The notes under the pieces: generated by a model
Told to the model about the DNA's origin: nothing
Databases searched by the model: none
Seen by the model: the letters and a program-made list of their open reading frames with translations, nothing else
DNA from: Flavobacteriaceae bacterium
GTDB lineage: Bacteria > Bacteroidota > Bacteroidia > Flavobacteriales > Flavobacteriaceae
Direction of reading: 5' to 3'
DNA length: 11,848 nt
Assembly (NCBI GenBank): GCA_023262245.1
Contig: JALRDC010000028.1
Location: 1 to 11,848, forward strand
In this document: piece by piece, positions 6,209-11,848 of the stretch
Layout of the letters: each line of letters begins with the position of its first letter
How positions within the stretch are numbered: position 1 is the stretch's first letter
Made by a program: the position numbers and the translations under genes

Positions 6209-6595
6209 TTACTTCTTTGTGGGAACACGCTTTCCTTCTATTTCATACATCCCCATAAGGGAGCCGCTAATTTCATCTTCATCTAAACCCAATTCCAAAT
6301 AAACATCATAGTTTGCCACATAAGCCTCGATGCTTATTGTTTCATTTTCAATTTCTGTGGAGTCAATTTCCCAAGTGTAATCTGAATTTGTTGCTGCTTC
6401 GCCACGCATTTCTATTTTGGATACATAGCCGGATGCCTCTTTATTTATTGTCAAAGTAATAGGTATGTCTCCAAATTGATCCACATCAAAAATGGTCATT
6501 TCATATACCCCCACGTACGGATCTTGAATTACTTTTTTCTGAACTCCACAAGAGAGTATCAAAAGACCGATTAAAAAGAGAATCCCTTTTTTCAT
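6209..6595 (-). CDS. Small secreted lipoprotein, probable beta-barrel domain
   Basis: 128 residues. The signal MKKGILFLIGLLILSC gives a clean lipobox with Cys16, so a membrane-anchored periplasmic or surface protein is expected. The mature part (about 27-123) alternates short beta-like segments: VGVYEMTIFDV, DIPITLTINKEASGYVSKIEM, then NETISIEAYV and EISGSLMGMYEIEGKRVP. This resembles the calycin/lipocalin-like or extracellular beta-sandwich proteins common in flavobacteria. No enzyme motif is seen. It begins 16 nt after the end of the upstream lipoprotein, so the two are probably one operon. Function unknown. Confidence 0.75.
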   Translation of the reverse strand: MKKGILFLIGLLILSCGVQKKVIQDPYVGVYEMTIFDVDQFGDIPITLTINKEASGYVSKIEMRGEAATNSDYTWEIDSTEIENETISIEAYVANYDVYLELGLDEDEISGSLMGMYEIEGKRVPTKK

Positions 6596-6611
6596 AAATT
6601 CAATTTGATCT

Positions 6612-7088
6612 TTACTCCGCAGACTCTGTATCGGTAATCACCCGATCCCATACTGTTATTGCCCCACTAGTTTGATCTTTCCAGGTCATTCGATTATCAT
6701 TATTGGAAAAAGTAATCAAATAATTAATCACATTTGTCCCTTGAGTAAATTGATAAAAACCAGTCTCTGGGTCTAGATCCCAAGTGTAAGCCGCAATAAT
6801 TGGGCTTAAGCATCCTCTAGCGTTGACATCTACAAAAACATATCGAGTACTCACAATTTGCTGAGTTGCCGTTGCAGTAAAATCCAAACAAGAATACTCT
6901 GGAATCAAATCTACTAATCTCGTTTTTAGCTCTTCCCAGACAATTGTTTCTGAACTTTCATCTGTAATCGAATAGACGGTCCATTCTCCAATTAATTTAT
7001 CTGGAGGGATTTCTTCTTTACCACAACTTATGATGAAAGAAAATGATAGAATTAAAAAAAATACTTTTGAAAATAGATAGTGTTTCAT
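6612..7088 (-). CDS. Lipocalin-like domain lipoprotein
   Basis: 158 residues with a lipoprotein signal ending in FIISC (Cys22). The mature protein opens with PDKLIGEWTVYSI, the GxW start strand seen in Bacteroidota lipocalin-like domains, and continues with repeated beta strands, including TATATQQIVSTRYVFVD and FYQFTQGTNVINYLITFS. Such proteins usually follow the pattern 'lipoprotein Cys, short linker, GxW, eight strands' and have unknown ligands. Mature Cys residues besides Cys22 are Cys67 and Cys93, which could form a disulfide. First gene of a two-lipoprotein operon, divergent from the metallo-hydrolase gene, with 148 nt between their starts. Confidence 0.75.
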   Translation of the reverse strand: MKHYLFSKVFFLILSFSFIISCGKEEIPPDKLIGEWTVYSITDESSETIVWEELKTRLVDLIPEYSCLDFTATATQQIVSTRYVFVDVNARGCLSPIIAAYTWDLDPETGFYQFTQGTNVINYLITFSNNDNRMTWKDQTSGAITVWDRVITDTESAE

Positions 7089-7161
7089 TTAATTGGTTTT
7101 ATTAAGTTTCCAAATTAATCAATTATGTCCTAATTAAAGGAGTAGAATCTGATTTTTTATT

Positions 7162-7212
7162 TGTGAGATCAAGTCACATTTCTAAAAATCATACAGTATC
7201 AAAAAGTGACTT
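7162..7212. promoter_or_regulatory. Inverted repeats in the divergent intergenic region, possible operator
   Basis: Two overlapping palindromic arrangements lie between the lipoprotein operon and the metallo-hydrolase gene. TGTGA (7162-7166) and TCACA (7174-7178) are separated by 7 nt, like a CRP/FNR-type dyad but one base too wide. AAGTCAC (7171-7177) is repeated in inverse orientation as GTGACTT (7206-7212), a perfect 7-bp match with a 28-nt spacer. The shared GTGA/TCAC word suggests an operator cluster, or a stem in the 5' untranslated RNA of the 7237 gene. No regulator gene is in the window. Confidence 0.3.
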
Positions 7213-7236
7213 ACCTTTAGGTGAATTAAAAAATCA

Positions 7237-8154
7237 ATGTTACAATCAATTCGTATTCTTGTTTGGATATTTCTTTTTCAAGGAACCTGTATCGGAATGT
7301 TCGGCCAACATTCGGATAGAAAAACGACACTTAAAGTTTTGGGAACGGTTCAAGATGGTGGTTCCCCTCATTTAGGTTGTGAAAAAAAATGTTGCGCTTC
7401 ACTTACTTTGAACGAAAAAAAACTCAGAAAAATAACCGCATTAGAGGTGTCCCAAAATAGTTCCAGCATACTGTTTGAAGCCACCCCTGATATAATTGCG
7501 CAATGGTCTGCTTTAAGCCATCCTTTGAAAGGTATTTTTATTACCCACGCGCATATGGGACATTACTCTGGTCTTCTTCATCTGGGAAGAGAGGCTTTAG
7601 GCGCTCACAATCTCAATGTGTATGCAATGCCCAAAATGCGTGCCTTTATAAGAGAAAATGGTCCTTGGAGTCAGCTTGTAGATTTAAAAAATATCCAGTT
7701 GCTCCCCTTAGTTAACAAAAAAACAGTTCAAGTGCTTGACAAAATTAACATTACCCCTATAGTGGTACCCCACCGGGATGAATTTTCTGAAACTGTTGGT
7801 TACACGATCCAAGGTCCAAATAAAACTGTTTTATTTGTTCCTGATATTGATAAATGGAGTTTGTGGGAAGAAGATCTTGTAGAACTTCTGAAATCGGTTG
7901 ATTTGGCGTTCTTAGATGCTACTTTTTTTGATCGTGAAGAGGTAAACTTTCGACCTTATTCTGAAATTCCCCATCCTTTTGTTAAAGAAACCATGAGCCT
8001 GCTAGAAAACGAGCCTATTGAAATAAAAAGCAAAGTGTATTTTATTCATATGAATCACACCAATCCCTTGCTTAATCCCAAGAGTGAAGAAAGTTTTTGG
8101 GTTGAAAGTCAAGGATTTCACATCGCTCGTTTTGGACAAGAATTTAATTTGTAG
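7237..8154 (+). CDS. Exported PqqB-like metallo-beta-lactamase-fold hydrolase
   Basis: 305 residues with a Sec signal (hydrophobic 7-22, likely cleaved near FGQ at 22-24), so periplasmic. The start of the mature domain, LKVLGTVQDGGSPHLGC with Cys48, Cys52 and Cys53, matches the opening of PqqB-type proteins. The metal motif is HAHMGH (104-109): the Asp of the classic HxHxDH is Gly. Further candidate ligands are His179 (PHRDE), Asp203/Asp205 (VPDID) and His271/His274 (HMNHTNP). PqqB itself acts in cytoplasmic PQQ synthesis; an exported copy with no pqqA, pqqC or pqqE nearby should be another hydrolase, perhaps a lactonase or esterase (inference). The Sec-exported Gfo/Idh/MocA gene follows after 47 nt and is probably co-transcribed. 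The ATG at 7237 is chosen because it gives a complete signal peptide. Confidence 0.8.
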   Translation: MLQSIRILVWIFLFQGTCIGMFGQHSDRKTTLKVLGTVQDGGSPHLGCEKKCCASLTLNEKKLRKITALEVSQNSSSILFEATPDIIAQWSALSHPLKGIFITHAHMGHYSGLLHLGREALGAHNLNVYAMPKMRAFIRENGPWSQLVDLKNIQLLPLVNKKTVQVLDKINITPIVVPHRDEFSETVGYTIQGPNKTVLFVPDIDKWSLWEEDLVELLKSVDLAFLDATFFDREEVNFRPYSEIPHPFVKETMSLLENEPIEIKSKVYFIHMNHTNPLLNPKSEESFWVESQGFHIARFGQEFNL

Positions 8155-8201
8155 GGATTCTGCACTTATTTTCTTAAATTTCTTGTTTCTATAGCGTTCT
8201 T

Positions 8202-9317
8202 ATGATATTTTCTCATTTTTTAAAAGGCCTTCCTCTTCTATTTTTACTTTTTTTTAGTGGTCAACTTTCGGTGAAAGGTCAAAAACAAGAAGAACCCGTT
8301 TTACACCTGGGAGTAATTGGATTGGTGCATGACCATGTAAATTGGATTTTTAATCGACAAAAACCTGATGTAAAAATTGTGGGAATTGTTGAGACCAACC
8401 CCACAGCCATTTCAAAATATAAAGAACGATATCAGTTAGCAGACAGTCTTTTTTTTGAAAGCTATGAAGCACTTTATAAAAGGGGTCGTCTTGATGCTGT
8501 TTCGGCATTCAATCCTACCCAATTACACCTGGAAGTAGTGAATTATTTCGCGCCCAAGAAAATTCCTATAATGGTGGAAAAACCACTGGCTACATCTTAT
8601 GAGGATGCATTGAAAATGGCACATTTGGCCAAGTCATACAAAGTTCCGCTACTTGTTAATTATGAAACCTCATGGTATGAAAGCACCTATGAAGCAAAGT
8701 CTCTTCTTGAATCTGGACGAATTGGATCATTGACGAAAATGGTCTTTAACACCGGGCATCAAGGTCCTCAAGAAATTGGGTGTTCCCCAGAGTTTTTGGA
8801 ATGGCTTACAGATCCCATACTCAACGGCGGAGGGGCTTTAACTGACTTTGGCTGTTACGGGGCAAATATTGCTACTTGGCTTTTGAAAGGGGAACCTCCT
8901 TTGAGAGTAAGTTGTGTGGCCAAACAGAGCAAACCAAAGCTTTATCCTAAGGTTGATGATGACACTACTATAGTCTTGGATTATTTGAACCATCAAGTCG
9001 TGATTCAGGCTTCATGGAATTGGTCCTACAACCGTAAAGACATGCAAATTTATGGATCAAAAGGCGCTGTTGACAATCAAAATGCCTCTCAAATGTATTT
9101 GATGGAAAATGAAATCGAAGGGAAAAAATTACATCTCCCTAAGGCAATCCCTCCCTTCCTAAAAGACCCTTTTCGTTTACTTTATGAGGTTGTCTTTAAT
9201 GATTTTGAGCTCCCTCCATATTCCCTGTACAGTATTGAAAACAACTTAATTGTTTCCAAAATCTTGGGTCTTGCTACAAAAGCAGCAAAAACTCAAAAGA
9301 CACAAAACTGGAATTAA
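8202..9317 (+). CDS. Sec-exported Gfo/Idh/MocA-family protein
   Basis: 371 residues. A Sec signal (hydrophobic 10-19, cleavage likely near VKGQ at 24-27) lacks twin arginines. The Rossmann part begins LGVIGLVHDH (36-45), where the usual GxGxxG is altered. EKP (126-128) is intact. The C-terminal alpha/beta domain contains GGGALTDFGCYG (209-220), the family's DxG-C-Y/H region, and a long open beta-sheet typical of glucose-fructose-oxidoreductase-like folds. Homologues act on sugars with NAD(P). A Sec-exported protein must acquire its cofactor outside or work without it, in contrast to the Tat-exported relative at 4321-5715. Substrate unknown. It lies downstream of the metallo-hydrolase and is closed by a terminator. 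Confidence 0.8.
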   Translation: MIFSHFLKGLPLLFLLFFSGQLSVKGQKQEEPVLHLGVIGLVHDHVNWIFNRQKPDVKIVGIVETNPTAISKYKERYQLADSLFFESYEALYKRGRLDAVSAFNPTQLHLEVVNYFAPKKIPIMVEKPLATSYEDALKMAHLAKSYKVPLLVNYETSWYESTYEAKSLLESGRIGSLTKMVFNTGHQGPQEIGCSPEFLEWLTDPILNGGGALTDFGCYGANIATWLLKGEPPLRVSCVAKQSKPKLYPKVDDDTTIVLDYLNHQVVIQASWNWSYNRKDMQIYGSKGAVDNQNASQMYLMENEIEGKKLHLPKAIPPFLKDPFRLLYEVVFNDFELPPYSLYSIENNLIVSKILGLATKAAKTQKTQNWN

Positions 9318-9322
9318 ATAGT

Positions 9323-9360
9323 AACTACTTACTTTTTTTTCGTCAAAGAGTAGTTTTTTT
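9323..9360 (+). terminator. Intrinsic terminator after the exported oxidoreductase
   Basis: AACTACT (9323-9329) pairs with AGTAGTT (9349-9355). Inside it, CTTT (9332-9335) can pair with AAAG (9345-9348). A T run (9354-9360) follows directly. It starts 5 nt after the stop codon at 9317 and ends the 7237-9317 unit. The reverse strand lacks a T tract, so it acts in the plus direction only. Confidence 0.65.
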
Positions 9361-9455
9361 ATTTACTTATGGGATTTAATGCTTTTTTTAAGCAAGTACT
9401 CACTTAAAAATAGATCAAACTCCATAAAAAGAATGCCGAATGTAATCGCATCAAG

Positions 9456-9489
9456 TTTGAAACATTTACAAGTGCATTTTATAACTTTG
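9456..9489 (+). promoter_or_regulatory. Bacteroidota promoter of the gluconokinase-gnd unit
   Basis: TAACTTTG (9482-9489) is a perfect TAnnTTTG -7 element, with TTTG (9456-9459) 22 nt upstream as the -33 element. It lies after a terminator and before an operon, so its position is right. Expected transcription start is about 4-7 nt after position 9489, that is, at or next to the GTG start codon at 9494. The transcript would have essentially no leader. Confidence 0.6.
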
Positions 9490-9493
9490 TTCT

Positions 9494-9982
9494 GTGCGGA
9501 ACATTATTATTGTTATGGGAGTAAGCGGTAGCGGTAAAAGTACTTTAGGGAACGCATTGGCAGAATCCCTTAAAGTACCTTTTATTGAGGGAGATGATTT
9601 TCATTCTCAATTCAATATTGAAAAAATGAAAAATGGAATTCCCCTAACCGATGCCGACCGAATACCTTGGTTAAGCAAACTTGGAAAGCAACTAGAAAAA
9701 CAGCAAAGAGTGGGTGCTGTTTTAGCTTGTTCTGCTTTAAAAGCTTCTTATAGGGAACTCCTTACAAATAGAGTAACAAAAAAGAAGATTCTATGGGTTT
9801 ATTTAAAATGCGAGATGAAACAATTAAGCTTACGAATGCGGAAACGCAATCACTTCATGCCACTAAGTCTCCTTCAGAGTCAATTGGATACTTTGGAAGA
9901 GCCCAAAGAAGCTGTTTTGCTTGATGGAAACTTAAGCATTTTGGAAATGATGCATCTAATTAAAAAACAACTCAATGACTGA
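9494..9982 (+). CDS. gntK: Gluconokinase (GTG start)
   Basis: 162 residues, cytoplasmic; phosphorylates D-gluconate with ATP to 6-phosphogluconate. The Walker A loop GVSGSGKST (9-17) follows the first beta strand IIIVM. EGDDFH (32-37) and the family signatures CSALKASYRELL and HFMPLSLLQSQLDTLEEP are all present, and the length matches gluconokinases of about 160-175 residues. GTG at 9494 is the only ordinary start that keeps the first beta strand; the ATG at 9515 would remove it, and a stop lies at 9482-9484. There is no Shine-Dalgarno and hardly any leader (see promoter). The stop overlaps the next ATG by 8 nt, so it is co-translated with the 6-phosphogluconate dehydrogenase, the enzyme that uses its product. 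Confidence 0.9.
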   Translation: MRNIIIVMGVSGSGKSTLGNALAESLKVPFIEGDDFHSQFNIEKMKNGIPLTDADRIPWLSKLGKQLEKQQRVGAVLACSALKASYRELLTNRVTKKKILWVYLKCEMKQLSLRMRKRNHFMPLSLLQSQLDTLEEPKEAVLLDGNLSILEMMHLIKKQLND

Positions 9983-11387
9983 CAGAACATGGGGACTGAT
10001 CGGAATGGGAGTAATGGGCACGAGCCTCGCCAGAAACTTTGGTAAAAAAGGGGTTCCTCTAGCCTTGTATAATCGTTACATAAAAGGGAGTGAAGAGCAA
10101 ATAGCCTTGGAACGAACTCAAACCTATCCCGAATTAAAAGAAGCCTTAGCCTTTGAGTCATTGACTCAGTTTATAAACACGCTAGAACAACCTAGAAAAA
10201 TACTGATCATGCTCCCTGCGGGGAGTGCTGTAGATAGAATTCTAAGCGAATTATCCCCTTTACTTTCCGAGGGAGATATTATCATCGATGGGGGTAATTC
10301 TCACTATGAAGACACAGAGAGGCGAGCTCATTTGATGGTTCAAAAGAAGTTTTTATTTCTTGGAATGGGCGTTTCTGGAGGAGCTGAAGGAGCTTTAAAC
10401 GGACCTTCTCTTATGGTAGGTGGAGATATAAAGGGGTATCAGCTTGTAGCCAAAGATTTAGAAATTCTGGCTGCTAAAAACAAGCACGGAAAAGCCTGTT
10501 GTGGTTATCTTGGTAAAGGAGGAGCAGGACATTTTGTGAAAATGATTCACAACGGAATTGAGTATGCCGAAATGCAACTTTTGGCAGAAATTTTTGAACT
10601 TAATTTATCTTCTCCAGATTCGAGTTTAGAAACGCTACAAAAACAATTTTCTGACTGGAACAATACAGAGAGTAAAAGCTATCTTTTGGATCTAACCTTT
10701 AAGATCTTGGGTTATCAAGAAAAGGGAAAGCCCTTTATTGATCTTATTTCGGATCAGGCTTCAAACAAAGGCACCGGTGCTTGGGCTGCTTCAAGTGGTG
10801 CCACAACAGGTTTTCCAAATACAGTTATGACGGCTGCCCTACATGCTCGCTATACTTCTTCATTTAAATCGGAACGCTTGAAGTTTGCGAAGCTCTTAAA
10901 ATTTGCCCCTTCTGTCTCCCCTAAAGAAATTCCCGATTTGAAAAATAGTTATGACTTGAGTCGATGGATTAACCACCACCAAGGTTTTGACATGATCCGC
11001 CATACAGGAAATAATTTTGGATGGGAGTTAAATTTAAGTGACATCGCTCAGTTGTGGACCGAAGGATGCATCATCAAATCGGATTTAATGGATCAGTTGT
11101 GCATTCTCTTTAAAAAGCATTCTTCAATTTTTGAGATGGCTGTTTTTCAAAATTTAGCTTTGAAAAGTAAACCTGAATGGTCTGCTGTTTTGGAATACGC
11201 ACTGACCATGAATATTCCCATCCCATGTCTTAGTTCTTCTTTAAATTATTTATTAAGCATGACCCAAGAACAAAGCAGCGCTCACTTGATTCAAGCTCAG
11301 CGCGACTTTTTTGGTGCTCATGGTTTTGAACGCCTCGACCAAGAGGGGCGATCACTTAATCACGGACCCTGGCACGATCAAAATTAA
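9975..11387 (+). CDS. gnd: 6-phosphogluconate dehydrogenase, decarboxylating
   Basis: 470 residues, the family's normal length; converts 6-phosphogluconate to ribulose 5-phosphate, CO2 and NAD(P)H. The N-terminal Rossmann domain has GMGVMG (10-15) and Asn33-Arg34, which favours NADP. DGGNSHY (105-111) and GVSGG (132-136) bind the substrate. The catalytic Lys189 and His192/Asn193/Glu196 lie in GHFVKMIHNGIEY. Lys265 (NKGTG) and Arg292 (ALHAR) are conserved, and the C-terminal RDFFGAHGFER replaces RDYFGAHTYER. Several otherwise conserved positions differ: GGAEGALNGPSLMVGG for GGEEGARxGPSxMPGG, and GTGAW for GTGKW. It is therefore a divergent but apparently intact member. It overlaps gntK by 8 nt. 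Its TAA shares bases with the stop of the convergent sulfatase gene, leaving no room for a terminator between them. Confidence 0.9.
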   Translation: MTDRTWGLIGMGVMGTSLARNFGKKGVPLALYNRYIKGSEEQIALERTQTYPELKEALAFESLTQFINTLEQPRKILIMLPAGSAVDRILSELSPLLSEGDIIIDGGNSHYEDTERRAHLMVQKKFLFLGMGVSGGAEGALNGPSLMVGGDIKGYQLVAKDLEILAAKNKHGKACCGYLGKGGAGHFVKMIHNGIEYAEMQLLAEIFELNLSSPDSSLETLQKQFSDWNNTESKSYLLDLTFKILGYQEKGKPFIDLISDQASNKGTGAWAASSGATTGFPNTVMTAALHARYTSSFKSERLKFAKLLKFAPSVSPKEIPDLKNSYDLSRWINHHQGFDMIRHTGNNFGWELNLSDIAQLWTEGCIIKSDLMDQLCILFKKHSSIFEMAVFQNLALKSKPEWSAVLEYALTMNIPIPCLSSSLNYLLSMTQEQSSAHLIQAQRDFFGAHGFERLDQEGRSLNHGPWHDQN

Positions 11388-11848
11388 TCTTCAATTCGCC
11401 CTACCGCACGAACTTCTGAACCTTTTACTCCCGTTAATTGATCTCCCAAAACGAGTCTAATAGAATCTGCAATTTTAGAAATTTTGATGACCATCTCAGG
11501 ATGCTCATTGGCTAGGTCTAACTTTTCTCTTGGATCGGTATCCAAATTAAACAAAGCAGGGGTTTCAATTTTATTCATTTCATAAGGGATTGGATTTCCG
11601 TCATTGGTTCCAATTCTTCCATTTAAGGAACGGTAAGTGTGCGGTACATATAATTTCCAGTTCTTATGTCGAACAGCATGAAGTTCATTTGTTCTGTAGA
11701 AAAAGAAAAAATTATCGTGTGCCGCTTCAGTTGTTTTTTGAGTGAGTAGTGGTACTAAGGAGGCTCCATCAATTTTCTTTTCTGGAAGGGCACTTGCAGT
11801 AAATTCCGCGATTGTAGGCAACCCATCGATCCCCATAGCAGGAGTATC
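11384..11848 (-). CDS. Sulfatase, C-terminal part (truncated by the window edge)
   Basis: 154 codons are visible, open to the window edge, where DTPA precedes the first Met; that Met is internal. The stretch GIDGLPTIAEFTASALPEKKIDGASLVPLL is typical of the late region of formylglycine-dependent arylsulfatases (family S1), followed by the RTNELHAVRHKNWKLYV and LFNLDTDPREKLDLANEHPEMV blocks of the C-terminal subdomain. These motifs sit after the catalytic domain, so the active-site CxPSR and metal ligands lie beyond the window. A substrate cannot be assigned; sulfated polysaccharide or glycan degradation is usual in marine Bacteroidota. The stop codon overlaps that of gnd (TTAA at 11384-11387). 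Confidence 0.85.
   Translation of the reverse strand, partial: DTPAMGIDGLPTIAEFTASALPEKKIDGASLVPLLTQKTTEAAHDNFFFFYRTNELHAVRHKNWKLYVPHTYRSLNGRIGTNDGNPIPYEMNKIETPALFNLDTDPREKLDLANEHPEMVIKISKIADSIRLVLGDQLTGVKGSEVRAVGRIED

Noticed and set aside
7162..7178. Canonical CRP site
   Set aside because: The TGTGA and TCACA halves are separated by 7 nt instead of 6, so it was kept only as a generic dyad.
7212..7219. -7 promoter element TACCTTTA for the metallo-hydrolase
   Set aside because: The last base deviates and no TTG lies 17-23 nt upstream; such 7/8 matches are frequent in this AT-rich sequence.
7163..7375. GTG-initiated frame overlapping the start of the metallo-hydrolase gene, with AAAGGAG at 7136-7142 upstream
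   Set aside because: The AAAGGAG is about 20 nt from the GTG, too far to act as its ribosome site, and the frame runs into the +1 shadow of a well-supported exported protein.
7237..8154. PQQ biosynthesis locus
   Set aside because: Only a PqqB-like protein is present, it is secreted, and there is no pqqA, pqqC, pqqD or pqqE in the window.
9385..9410. Terminator or RNA structure from TTTTTAAG/CTTAAAAA
   Set aside because: The 8-bp stem is almost all A/T with a 10-nt loop and no suitable T run after it; chance in AT-rich spacer DNA.
9880..10161. Minus-strand frame across the gntK/gnd junction
   Set aside because: Antisense to two genes with clear family signatures.

Overview
The window (about 38% G+C by eye) looks like chromosome of a marine-type member of the Flavobacteriia (Bacteroidota). 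The evidence is AT-rich coding, translation starts that almost never have a Shine-Dalgarno sequence, Bacteroidota-type promoter elements (TTTG plus TAnnTTTG), several lipoproteins, a GH109-like exported protein and a sulfatase. The organism is inferred from style and gene families; no rRNA or marker gene is present. I see no tRNA, rRNA, CRISPR array, insertion sequence or phage gene.

Layout. 1-157: a 20-codon ORF with a perfect Shine-Dalgarno sequence, then a strong intrinsic terminator that stops only 6 nt before the next gene. A competing hairpin can form, so the segment is built like a transcription attenuator. 158-1108 (+): isopenicillin-N-synthase-family Fe(II)/2-oxoglutarate-type oxygenase. 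1110-2312 (-): class-A-beta-lactamase-like serine hydrolase, a probable lipoprotein. 2404-5715 (-): three-gene operon (GH109-like exported Gfo/Idh/MocA protein, GHMP sugar kinase, sugar-1-phosphate nucleotidyltransferase) with 13-nt and TAATG junctions. 5853-6160 (+): three back-to-back micro-ORFs, each encoding a short hydrophobic peptide. 6209-7088 (-): two small lipoproteins, one lipocalin-like. 7237-9317 (+): an exported PqqB-like metallo-beta-lactamase-fold protein and a Sec-exported Gfo/Idh/MocA protein, closed by a terminator. 9494-11387 (+): gluconokinase and 6-phosphogluconate dehydrogenase, overlapping by 8 nt, with the best promoter in the window directly at the GTG start. 11384-11848 (-): the C-terminal part of a sulfatase that continues beyond the window.

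How they may work together. The content is mostly carbohydrate handling. The minus-strand operon suggests release of a sugar outside the cytoplasm, anomeric phosphorylation and nucleotide activation inside. gntK-gnd send gluconate to ribulose-5-phosphate. The exported oxidoreductase and metallo-hydrolase just upstream could supply an aldonate, but this link is only inference and a terminator separates the two units. The most unusual items are the attenuator-like leader at 1-157, the micro-ORF trio, and the apparent leaderless GTG start of the gluconokinase.
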